DNA from: Phanerodontia chrysosporium
Taxonomy: Eukaryota > Basidiomycota > Agaricomycetes > Polyporales > Phanerochaetaceae
Direction: 5' to 3'
Length of the DNA stretch: 64,000 nt
Assembly: GCA_001910725.1 (NCBI GenBank)
Contig: MJGA01000024.1
Coordinates: 310,001-374,000, forward strand
The notes beneath the pieces were generated by a model that was not told the origin of the DNA, did no database searches, and saw only the letters and a list, made by a program, of their open reading frames with translations. Positions 55,915 through 64,000 of the stretch are shown here, piece after piece; position 1 is the first letter of the stretch, and each line of letters begins with the position of its first letter. The position numbers were made by a program, and so were the translations under genes.

Positions 55915-58081
55915 ATGTCTGAAAAATCGAAATCTGGTACACGGAAGGCGAGGACGTCTCTCGCAGCTGCACCTGAGGCCGGGTCGTCGGCGACAGGGCG
56001 CGGCAGCAACGTGGCGGGAGATCGCCCTGGAGGATCGGAAGGCAAAGGAAAAGGGAAGGGAAAAGGCAAGAACGTGACGATCGACGAAACTACGGTGCGC
56101 TTGATACGTCATGGGAACTCCTGTTGGGAGTTCCCTGCAGGGTAAAATGAAGTGCTGACGTGATGAACAGAAGCAAAAGGTTGACGCGGAGATCCAGAAA
56201 AAGACCAGCGAGCTGGAGAGGACGCACACAGAGCGGCTGCAGCAGTTGTCCAAGGCGGCGAAGAAGGCACTGCTCGGACATGCGCGGATGAACTTGTCAG
56301 AAGGCGCGTTGGTCGAGCTCGAACACGGTATCTACAACACGCGCGCGCTCCTGAAGCAGGCTACGCAGAATCTCAAGAACGGCATGATCGAGGCTGGCAT
56401 CCAGCGCTGCGACGCGACGTCGGTGATTCTGATTCCGGTCCACGTCAAGACGCAGCTGAAGCCCGACGCGGTCGAGCGGCTGAGCAAGTGCCGGGACCTC
56501 GACCGACTGCGCGAGCTGTCGATCTCAGAGGCAAGCGAAGAAGAGTGGCCGACGGTCGAGTCGCTCGTCAAGGAGGACGTCAAGATGTTGCCCTTTTGTG
56601 GCGGACAGCACCGTCAAGCGGCGCTGCGTGCGGTTCTCAAAACTGCGGAGACGCAGATCGCGGCGGCGATGCAACGCTACGCGACGATCGAGGCCGATCT
56701 GGGGACGCTTCAGGACCAGGCCTTGAAAGAAGACCTCGCGAGCGAGAAGATCGGCGCGGAGCAGCCGTCGGCACGGCGCAAGATCTTCCTGGAGGAGGAG
56801 AGAGACAAACTGCTCATGTCGATGGCGAAGTGGGAGAGGATCCGCAAGGATGGCGGTCTCTGGACTGTGGCTTTGTATGACGCTGGTGAGTGCGAGGCTC
56901 GAGTGGAATGCGTCTCGAGGGAGCTGAAAATTGTGCGCAACAGATTTATTGGCTATGGACGATTTGTACGCTATGGCAAGGAACGAGGCGGACCCCAAAT
57001 ATGTGGAATCGAACGAGGAGTTCTTGGACATGCTGATGGTACAGGTGGCGCAGATGCGGGACCGCTACATCTACGGCGAAGGCGAGGACGGCGAGGCGGC
57101 GGCGGCGGCGGCGATGGCTACAGCGGCAAGCGAACTGGAGGGTGTGCCGCACGCAGTCCAAGAAAGCAATCGGCTCAAGGAGAGGGCGCGGCTTGCAATG
57201 GAGGAGGTGAAGACACTCGAGGCGAAGATCAAGGCCGCGTCGAAGGCGAGGCAAGACGTGTCGGCGTTGAAGCAGGAGCTCGCGGCGGCGAAGGTCGAGG
57301 CTTCAGAGGCGAAGACTGCTGTGAACGAGGCAGTCGCGGCAGCTGAAGCAGCGCGGGTGAAGGAGACGGAGGCCGCAATGAAGGAGAGGAACATGAAGGC
57401 GCGGGGCGTCATGGACACGCTGAAGCAGAAGGCGAACGACAGGGCTGGCAATAAACCGGGCCCTGTCATAGGCCTGGTACGTTGCGAGCATGCGGTCGCG
57501 TTCTTGATCCGTGTGGTGCGTGGATGCCGTGCGCTGGCTCGGCATCCGCTGTGGAAGGTCCCGGAGTTGTTCGCGCATCTGCTTGGAACGTCTGGAGCGG
57601 TGAGTTTGGGAATTTTTTCTTTTCGTGCGAACGAACTGAGATAATGTATTTGTGCGGGCAGATTACATCGGAAATAGTCGACACGCTATGGGAGTGGATG
57701 GACGCTATGGGGCGTATGGTGGCGGAGTGCGGCTCGCAGCAGGAGGTGAGGACGTGGGTGCAGAGCCTCGTCGAGAAGAGCGACACGCTGGATGAGAAGG
57801 CGTTGAAGCAGAACGAGGAGGAGCAGCGTGGATGCTGGCTGCGGTACCTGGGGAACCCTCGCCAGAAGCCGTCGTACGACATCCTCGAGGACCTGCTGCC
57901 GGTGATCGACGAGGCGTACCTGGAGGCGTTCCCTCGTACATCGGACGGCGAGCCGAGCGACGCGATCATGGCGCTGACGGCGGATGGAAGTCAATCGCTG
58001 GGCGAGGAGAAGATTATATGGGAAAATCGACTGTGGGTTCAGGGTTCTAGGTGGGTTATAGGTTGGACCACTTTTTGGTAG
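55915..58081 (+). CDS. GGQHR (ParB/DndB-like motif) protein, truncated paralogue
   Basis: Four exons: 55915-56094, 56171-56885, 56944-57599, 57662-58081; about 656 aa. Start MSEKSKSGTRKARTSLAAAP with a KGKGKGKGK run. Exon 2: KALLGHARMNLSEGALVELE, LKPDAVERLSKCRDLDRLRE, EEEWPTVESLVKEDVKMLPF, then CGGQHRQAALRAVLKT. GGQHR resembles the DGQHR/GxxHR core of ParB- and DndB-like folds. Exon 3 has DDLYAMARNEAD and a long Ala/Lys/Glu coiled coil; exon 4 VDTLWEWMDAMGRMVAECGS ... DEAYLEAFPRT. The downstream paralogue continues for 700 more residues; here the frame runs into a GGGTAC-rich minisatellite and stops (last residues VIGWTTFW). So it is either a short isoform or a broken gene. A (CAACAG)n tract lies just before the start. 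Confidence 0.72.
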
Positions 58082-58560
58082 TGGGGTTTTGGGGGTACAT
58101 AACTGGAACTGGCGCGGGAAAGGGGTACAATTTGGGGGTACCCAAGAATCAAGGGTGAACCCAGGGCAAGGTACATAGGAGGTACAAGTAAGGTACAATA
58201 AGGGTACAATAAGGGTACAATAAGGGTACATGAAGAGTACAAGTAAGGTATAGGTAAGGTACAAAGGGGTACAAGGAAGGTATAGGTAAGGTTCAAGGGG
58301 GTACTAGAAGGGTAACAAGAGGGTACAAGGGGGTACTAGAAGGGTAACAAGAGGGTACAAGGGGGTACTAGAAGGGTAACAAGAGGGTACAAGAGGGTAC
58401 TAGAAGGGTAACAAGAGGGTACAAGAGGGTACTAGAAGGGTAACAAGAGGGTACAAGGGGGTACTAGAAGGGTAACAAGAGGGTACAAGAGGATACCAGC
58501 AGGGTAACAAGAGGGTATGGATAGGGTCCAGGTAAGGCTCCAAGAGTTCGCGGAAGGTAT
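58082..58560 (+). repeat. GGGTAC-rich minisatellite (32-bp unit)
   Basis: Six 32-bp units (GTACTAGAAGGGTAACAAGA plus GGGTACAAGGGG) start at 58301, 58333, 58365, 58397, 58429 and 58461. Before them come shorter GGTACAATAA units. It abuts the end of the truncated GGQHR gene and leads into the family-B palindromes. Confidence 0.9.
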
Positions 58561-58596
58561 AAGGGGTTTGGATAGTGTTAAATATACATGACCTCC

Positions 58597-58908
58597 CCGC
58601 GCGTGTTTCGAAACACGCGCGGAGAGTACAGCGTATCCTGTGGTGTTGGTTGGTAGAGGGTACAAAGAGGGTACAAAGAGGTCCAAGGTCTTGAAAAGGA
58701 CACTACGCTACACGTCATCTCGATCCGCGCGTGTTTCGAAACACGCGCGGATGGATGCATGAAAACGGACATGTCCATCCGTGCGTGTTTCGAAACACGC
58801 GCGGTGATGGACCGATGTCAGAACCTCTCCGTGCGTGTTTCGAAACACGCACGGATGGACATGTCCATTTTCATGCATCCATCCGCGCGTGTTTCGAAAC
58901 ACGCGCGG
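58597..58908. repeat. Palindrome family B, intergenic cluster (5 copies)
   Basis: Copies start at 58597, 58725, 58779, 58829 and 58883. Half-site CCGCGCGTGTTTC, centre TTCGAA; copies 1, 2 and 5 are perfect, copy 3 has one arm mismatch, copy 4 is a perfect palindrome with CCGTGCG arms. The last four copies are nested: 58725-58802 is the reverse complement of 58831-58908 with one or two differences, giving a 184-bp inverted repeat that also includes GGACATGTCC and ATGCAT palindromes. Confidence 0.93.
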
Positions 58909-59177
58909 ATGGGCGCCTTGTTTGATATGATCTGATTTGGATGTCCGACAAGCCCCATATCTGGGCATACAAATTATTAATATTATATTCTCATCAATTG
59001 ATACACCCAAAACGGGACATATGCCATCGATCGATGGATCAAGGCTCCCTCGTCGATGTCGCCTCTCGCTCTCTACCTTCACCAACACACCAGCAGACCC
59101 TAAATATACTGTTTGTGAGTGCAGTGCAAATTGATCTTACTACTAAGTTACTCACTGTGGTGTTAGTTTGCTTAGAA
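58909..59177. promoter_or_regulatory. Promoter of the second GGQHR gene
   Basis: AT-rich 270 bp between the palindrome cluster and the start codon at 59178, with ATATTATATTC near 58,980. The palindromes thus lie 270-580 bp upstream of the gene. Confidence 0.45.
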
Positions 59178-62100
59178 ATGGCCCCCAAACAGTCAGCTAA
59201 AAGCTCTGTTTTGAAAAAGGCGATCAAGCTGGCCAAGGCCAACCCTGCCAGTGATCCCAAGGCGCTGCTCACTTCGCTTGCCAAACAGGGGACTGCAAAG
59301 TCCTCGGATGCGAATGCTAAGGCGTCTGGGAGCCAGCACACTGCGCAGGCGGACGCTGCGGACCCAGAGATTGCTGTTCTGAGCGAGGAGAGCGAGAAGA
59401 GCGAAGGAGAGAAGGATGCAGAGCAGGCCTCAAAGGGAAAGGGGAAGGAGAAGGCAACGGACGAGGATGTTTGGGTAGACGAAGTCCTCACTCCCGAGGA
59501 ACAATACGTACGTGCTACATTGAACTAAAGCAGCGAGGTATATTAAATATAGATCGTATTCAGTCGAAGGAGCTCATGGAGGTCATGAACGAGCTATCCA
59601 AGCTCCCCGAGGACAAGAACATCGTCGACCCGCACGTCATTGTGAAGATGCGGGTGAACATTCACGCGGCGTTCCTCGGATACGCTCGCGTTAACTGGAT
59701 CGCACCTGAGTCAGTCCGTGCCGAGTTCGGCATGTGGGTCAGGCGTTTGGTTCACAGAGTCGGTGTCTCGAACCTGGTGAGGAAGTTCGACGAGGAAGAG
59801 ATTCGACGCGTCGACTTGGAGACGATGTTCAAGATCCCGCTGAGTCCGGCGACGGACCTCAAACCGGACGCGGTCGAACGACTCCAGCGGTGCGCGAGCT
59901 TCGCAGCACTGCAGAAGCTCGACATCGTCAAGGCGTCGGAAGAAGACTGGCCTACGCTGGACTCGCTGGTGAAGGACGGCACGAAGTACGTTGCTGTCTC
60001 TGGTGGACAGCATCGTCTCGCCGCGCTTCGGGAGTACATGAAGATTCTGAACGTCCGGCTCGTTCAAGGCGCGGCTCAGATTCATGCGTTGCGCGCGGAG
60101 GCCGAGCGGCTGAAGCCGCTGGTCGAGAAGGAGAAACTCGACGGCCCGCAGGATACTAGCACCCTCCCGTACGCTCGTGAATACAAGGTCGTGCTCGACG
60201 ACTTGGAGAGGGTGACTGTGCAGACGCGGAAGTGGGCGCAGATTCAGAAGGCGAGCGGATGGTGGCTCGTCGCGATTTACGACTATGGTGAGTGGCGAAT
60301 TACTGGTAGATGCTATTAACGAAGCTGACGGACAAGTTACGACTTGACAGACAAGCTGACCTCGGACGATCTCTACGAGATGGCGAGGAACTTCCGGGAG
60401 ATGGTGCGCGGAGAGACTCCTGAGGAGTTTCTGGAGATGATTCTGGGGCTCCTCGGCATCGAACTGGACAAGCTCGTCTATGGCGAGCAGAAGAACGACG
60501 CGAGCAAATTGGTGAGTATCGCGGTGAAGAATCTGGTAACGACGGCGACTTCAATGAAGGACGCGAACGCGCCTCCGGCGGAAGCTGAGAAACTCCGCAT
60601 GGACGCCGAGGAGGCAGACGCGAATGCGGGTGGCGCGAACGAGGACGCATCTGCGCCCGAGACCTCGACGAAGCAGACGAAGGCGGCCGCAAAGGCAGCT
60701 GCTCAGGCTGCGAAGACTGCAGCGAAGGCCGCGAAGGCCAGCAAGGCTGCGAAGGGCGCGAAGAAGGACACGACTCAGATTGTCGACGCTGCGACAGCCA
60801 TGGCCGAGGTCGCGAAGCAGCAACTGGGTCAGCCGCGAAAATCGGCGGCGGTGACTGCGCTGCTTCGCTCGGTGCATTCGCTCAGCCTGTTGGTTCGCAT
60901 CGCACATGCGAAGGACGGGCTGGCGAAGCACGCGATCTGGAAGGTGAACTTGTTGCAGAAGCATTTGCTAGACGTGTACGGAGCGGTAAGTTCGCTCGCA
61001 CGTGCGAGGCTTGGCTTGACGTGCATGGGGCGTTGCTGATTTCTTTGGAACGCAGCTTGCGTCGACGATTGTGGGGACGCTCTGGGTGCATTTTGATGCG
61101 ATGGGGCGGGTCATCAAGGACTGCCCCGACATCAGCACTCTGGACAACAGCATCGGCAACTGGACCCAGCAGGGTGCTTCGGAAGTCCCTGAAGTGGTCG
61201 CGCAGTCGAGGAAAAGCTGGCGAGGAATGTACAAGCTCATGCTGGGGAACAAGACAGAACGCCCTTCCTATGAAATACTCCCTGACATCATGGCCTTGGC
61301 GGACGAGGCGTACATGCATGCTTTCAAGACTGACAAGAAGCGCGTCGAGCTGGCGGACGTCGCGTTGTTGCTGACGAATAAGACTCTGCGCAACAACGAC
61401 GATCAGGCCCTCGTCCAGCATGCGCTGGAGATGTACCTGACGAAGCTGCGCGAGCTCGTCTCTGCGAAGTGCGAGAGCGTGAAGGCGGACGACAGTGCGT
61501 CGCAGCACTCGAAGGATCTCTGGGCGCAGGTCGAGGCGAAAGCCGTCGTCTTTGTGCTCTCTGGGCAGCAATGCCACGAGAACTTTGGGCCGATGCCGCT
61601 TCCCAGCCTCACGTTCGTCATGGACACGTTCCGTCGCTTGGAGTTTTGCAAGGACGCCTTATCTGAGGTGAGTACGGCGTTATCTTTCTTCGTATAGAGT
61701 TTGGGTGCGATTCCCCGCGTGTGTTTCGAAACACGCGCGGATGAGTACGCCATTTTAGACCCAAGACTTCCTTCATGTCGTTCGAGCCCACGAAGGCGAG
61801 GATGGGGTGGTTCCCCGCGCGTGTTTCGAAACACGCGCGGATGACCGCTCCGTTTTAGACCCAAGGCTTCAACCTTGTCGTTCGAGCCCACGAGGGCAAT
61901 ATGTGGGTGGTTCCCCGCGCGTGTTTCGAAACACGCGCGGATGACCACTCCGTTTTCGACCTCAGGCTTCTTGCTTGTCATCTGAGCCAGCGAAGGCGTG
62001 AATGAGCGTGGTTTCCCGCGCGTGTTTCGAAACACGCGCGGTGACTTGGTCGATTTATATGCACGGTCCCCTTTTGAGCTCGTTTTTTCAGTTGTAGAGT

Positions 62101-64000
62101 GATCAACTGACACAATCATCTTTGCAGATTCTCCCCTTCTTTGACCGCTCGATACCGTACATCATCACGAAGAACTTCTCCCCGTACATCGCACGCGACT
62201 TCTCCGAGGGCGTCATCGCCGCCTTTCGCAACCCCAACTCAAATATCGTCCCCAAACATGTCGACAAGGCAGTGGAAGCGGTGTGTCATGTCATGGCTAG
62301 GACTATCCGTCGTGCATACATTGTACTTATGCCTCGATACAGCTGATGTGGACGCTGTACAACGAGGGCCCGCGAACTATCTACTTCATCGAGGACAAGA
62401 TCAAGACCCTTGTCCCGCCTCGCCTCCTCGCCAAGGCAGAACAGGGCGCAGTCCTGTCAGATGCCTGGTTCAACAGCAACGTCCAGGATATTGACACAGC
62501 GCGCACCGATTACAACGCCCGCCGCACCAACCGCACGAATAACCGTATGCTCACGAGCCTGAACGAGCAGCTCAACAAGTTGCCGCGAAGTGGCCGTACT
62601 GCCGTCGTCCAGCAGAGCGCGAAAGCAGAGACAGCAAAGGGCGGCAAGGGCAAGGGCAAGGGTAAGGGCAAAGCAGCGGACACCGCCACCACGACGGCCA
62701 AGGGCAAAGGCAAAGGCAAGGGCAAGGCCAGCAAAGCGACCGCAGAGGAAGCTTCCGACAACGCCGCCTACGTCCCCCCCACCACCACCACCGAGCCTAG
62801 CGTCCAGACTGTCGAGTCTGCGATAACCTTCGTCGACATCGCGCCTTACCAGGACTGGCTGAACTCCGACACCTTCGACCTCCTCGAGGCCCTGACATCG
62901 TACAACACCGAGCGCGAAGCTCTCCAGAACATCGTGAAGCTTTGGATCAAGGACCCCGAGAAGAAGTGGAGCGTACGCCACCAGGCTGTCACGTCAAGTC
63001 GGTCAGACGCAGGCCGATGGACACTGCGGTCCCACTACCTTTGGCCTGCGTTCACTGGGAACAGCATGAACGAGCAGATCAGCACGTTGTTCCTCGCCAT
63101 GATTTTCGAGAGCACGCACAGCAAAGTGGTGCTCCCGAAAATCATGGATGATGAGCACATGCTGCAGCTTCGTGCTTCGATCGAGGCCGCGCTCGACCCT
63201 TACTCCCAGCCTGCCCTCGTCGCCACCACGAAGTCCGTCCGGATGTTCATCTGGCCGGACGGCGCGCGGTCGGCAGAATCCATCGAGAAGAAGCGCGAGG
63301 CTGCCTTGCGCGCACGGCGTGAGCGAGCAGCCGCAAGAGCTGCACGGAATACGCGCCTGAAGGGCAAGAAGAAGGCTAACGACTCTGGCGACGTCGAGGA
63401 CCAGAACGAGGATGAAGACGGCGCGAAGGGCGAGGGCGACGAGGAAGACGAGGAAGAGAACGAAGGCGACGAGAACGAGGAAGAAGACGAGGACGACGAG
63501 GATGACGAGGACGACGAGGACGACGAGGACGATGAGGACGACGAGGATGAGGAGGACAACGACAACGACAACGACGAGGACGCAACATCGGCTTCGTCGA
63601 GCAGCGACGGTGGGTCTGAGATCTCCGCGTACACCGACGCGGAGGATGAAATCCCCATGCCGTTGGAGATGCTGCGGGCCCTCATCCTCTACCATCGCGA
63701 AATCCGCGCCGAGGTCGCCAAGGTCGAGGTAATCTTCCGACGCCTTCTCTCCGTCTCTGGCGTGTACGCTGTACACCCTGTAACCGGCATGATCGTTGTG
63801 AAGACCATCTCGAAGGCGGTCATTCAGGCACTTCAGGCAGCGTGGACAGTAAGTAGAACGTTTATTGAATGTCAGTCAAACTGAAGTATTGTATTCAGGT
63901 CATCATGGAGAATCTGGAGCGCCAGCGCGAGATCAAGGTGGGCCACCTCGACGGCTCTGACGCAGACGAGGACGAGGACGAGGACGAGGACGGTGGCCAC
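59178..64000 (+). CDS. GGQHR (ParB/DndB-like motif) protein, long paralogue, partial at window end
   Basis: Exons: 59178-59511, 59553-60287, 60351-60985, 61056-61667, 62128-62280, 62343-63848, 63899 to the edge; at least 1359 aa. The first splice is uncertain (a 41-bp intron keeps the frame; the better donor 4 bp earlier does not). N-terminus rich in Ala/Lys/Ser; YARVNWIAPESVRAEFGMWV; LKPDAVERLQRCASFAALQK; EEDWPTLDSLVKDGTKYVAV; GGQHRLAALREYMKI at about residue 262; DKLTSDDLYEMARNF; VGTLWVHFDAMGRVIKD; DEAYMHAFKTD. The C-terminal half has two KGKGKGKGK runs, a core SVRHQAVTSSRSDAGRWTLR and a Glu/Asp-rich tract. The ParB/DndB link rests on one motif. Intron 4 (460 bp) contains four family-B palindromes. 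Nuclear DNA-associated role inferred. Confidence 0.72.
61668..62127 (+). other. Array-bearing intron of the long GGQHR gene
   Basis: Donor gtgagt after DALSE and acceptor tttgcag before ILPFFDRS, phase 0. At 460 bp it is far longer than the gene's other introns (41-70 bp), and nearly all the excess is the palindrome array. Confidence 0.8.
61715..62041. repeat. Palindrome family B, intronic tandem array (4 copies)
   Basis: Palindromes start at 61715, 61815, 61915 and 62016, a period of 100, 100 and 101 bp. Copies 2-4 are identical and perfect; copy 1 differs by one base. Linkers are related (TTCGAGCCCACGA and GGGTGGTTC in several) but carry many substitutions and small length changes. Confidence 0.95.

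Noticed and set aside
61715..62041. CRISPR array
   Set aside because: Spacing is regular and repeats are conserved, but linkers are related to each other rather than unique, the repeats are full palindromes, there are no cas genes, and the array is in an intron of a eukaryotic gene.
63003..63776. 257-codon minus frame at the right end
   Set aside because: It is the antisense of the Glu/Asp tract of the long GGQHR gene; composition, not coding, keeps it open.

Overview
The window looks like nuclear DNA of a filamentous basidiomycete, most likely an Agaricomycete. Genes are dense, GC-rich and split by many introns of about 48-70 bp with GTRNGY donors and CTRAY branch points. The transposon types (Plavaka, hAT, a P-element-like transposase) and several protein families are ones I know from mushroom-forming fungi. 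No species can be named. All splice models are hand-built from reading frame, donor, branch point and acceptor, without transcripts or searches.

Left part (1-18 kb), mostly housekeeping: an F-box protein, the kinetochore protein Mis12/Mtw1, three small paralogues carrying cyclin-like KEN and D-box-like motifs, a Q-rich basidiomycete protein, an atypical G-alpha subunit that has lost its catalytic glutamine, and the RNA polymerase III subunit RPC34 with a large Lys/Ser/Asp/Glu insert.

Middle part (17.7-32.3 kb), a nest of mobile DNA: a P-element-like transposase gene whose two halves lie 9.76 kb apart on the same strand and join in phase across one giant intron. Inside that intron sit a gene of an Agaricomycete-expanded family, a broken PCL-type cyclin pseudogene, an apparently intact Plavaka transposase and a tRNA-derived repeat. 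Clusters of CTCAnGA-type motifs lie at both ends.

33-45 kb returns to host genes: a tandem pair of small secreted Kre9/KNH-like proteins, a fourth KEN-box paralogue, a dynamin-family GTPase with one apparent frameshift, a secreted glutamic peptidase (A4/G1, eqolisin) and the Golgi PI4P effector VPS74/GOLPH3.

The most unusual part is 46.5-64 kb. After a decayed hAT transposase there is an island of six genes. Three are paralogues of about 182 aa, one encodes an acidic protein with a SAM-like C-terminus, and two are large paralogues with a GGQHR motif of the ParB/DndB (DGQHR) type. Every intergenic gap between these six genes carries a cluster of 26-bp palindromes. There are two palindrome families with the same length and the same CCGnnCG...TCGA...CGnnCGG skeleton. 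Family A surrounds the small genes. Family B lies between the two GGQHR genes and also inside an intron of the second, where four copies recur every 100-101 bp with a near-invariant palindrome and diverged linkers. I know of no described system with this layout; a locally encoded ParB-like protein binding these palindromes is a testable speculation.
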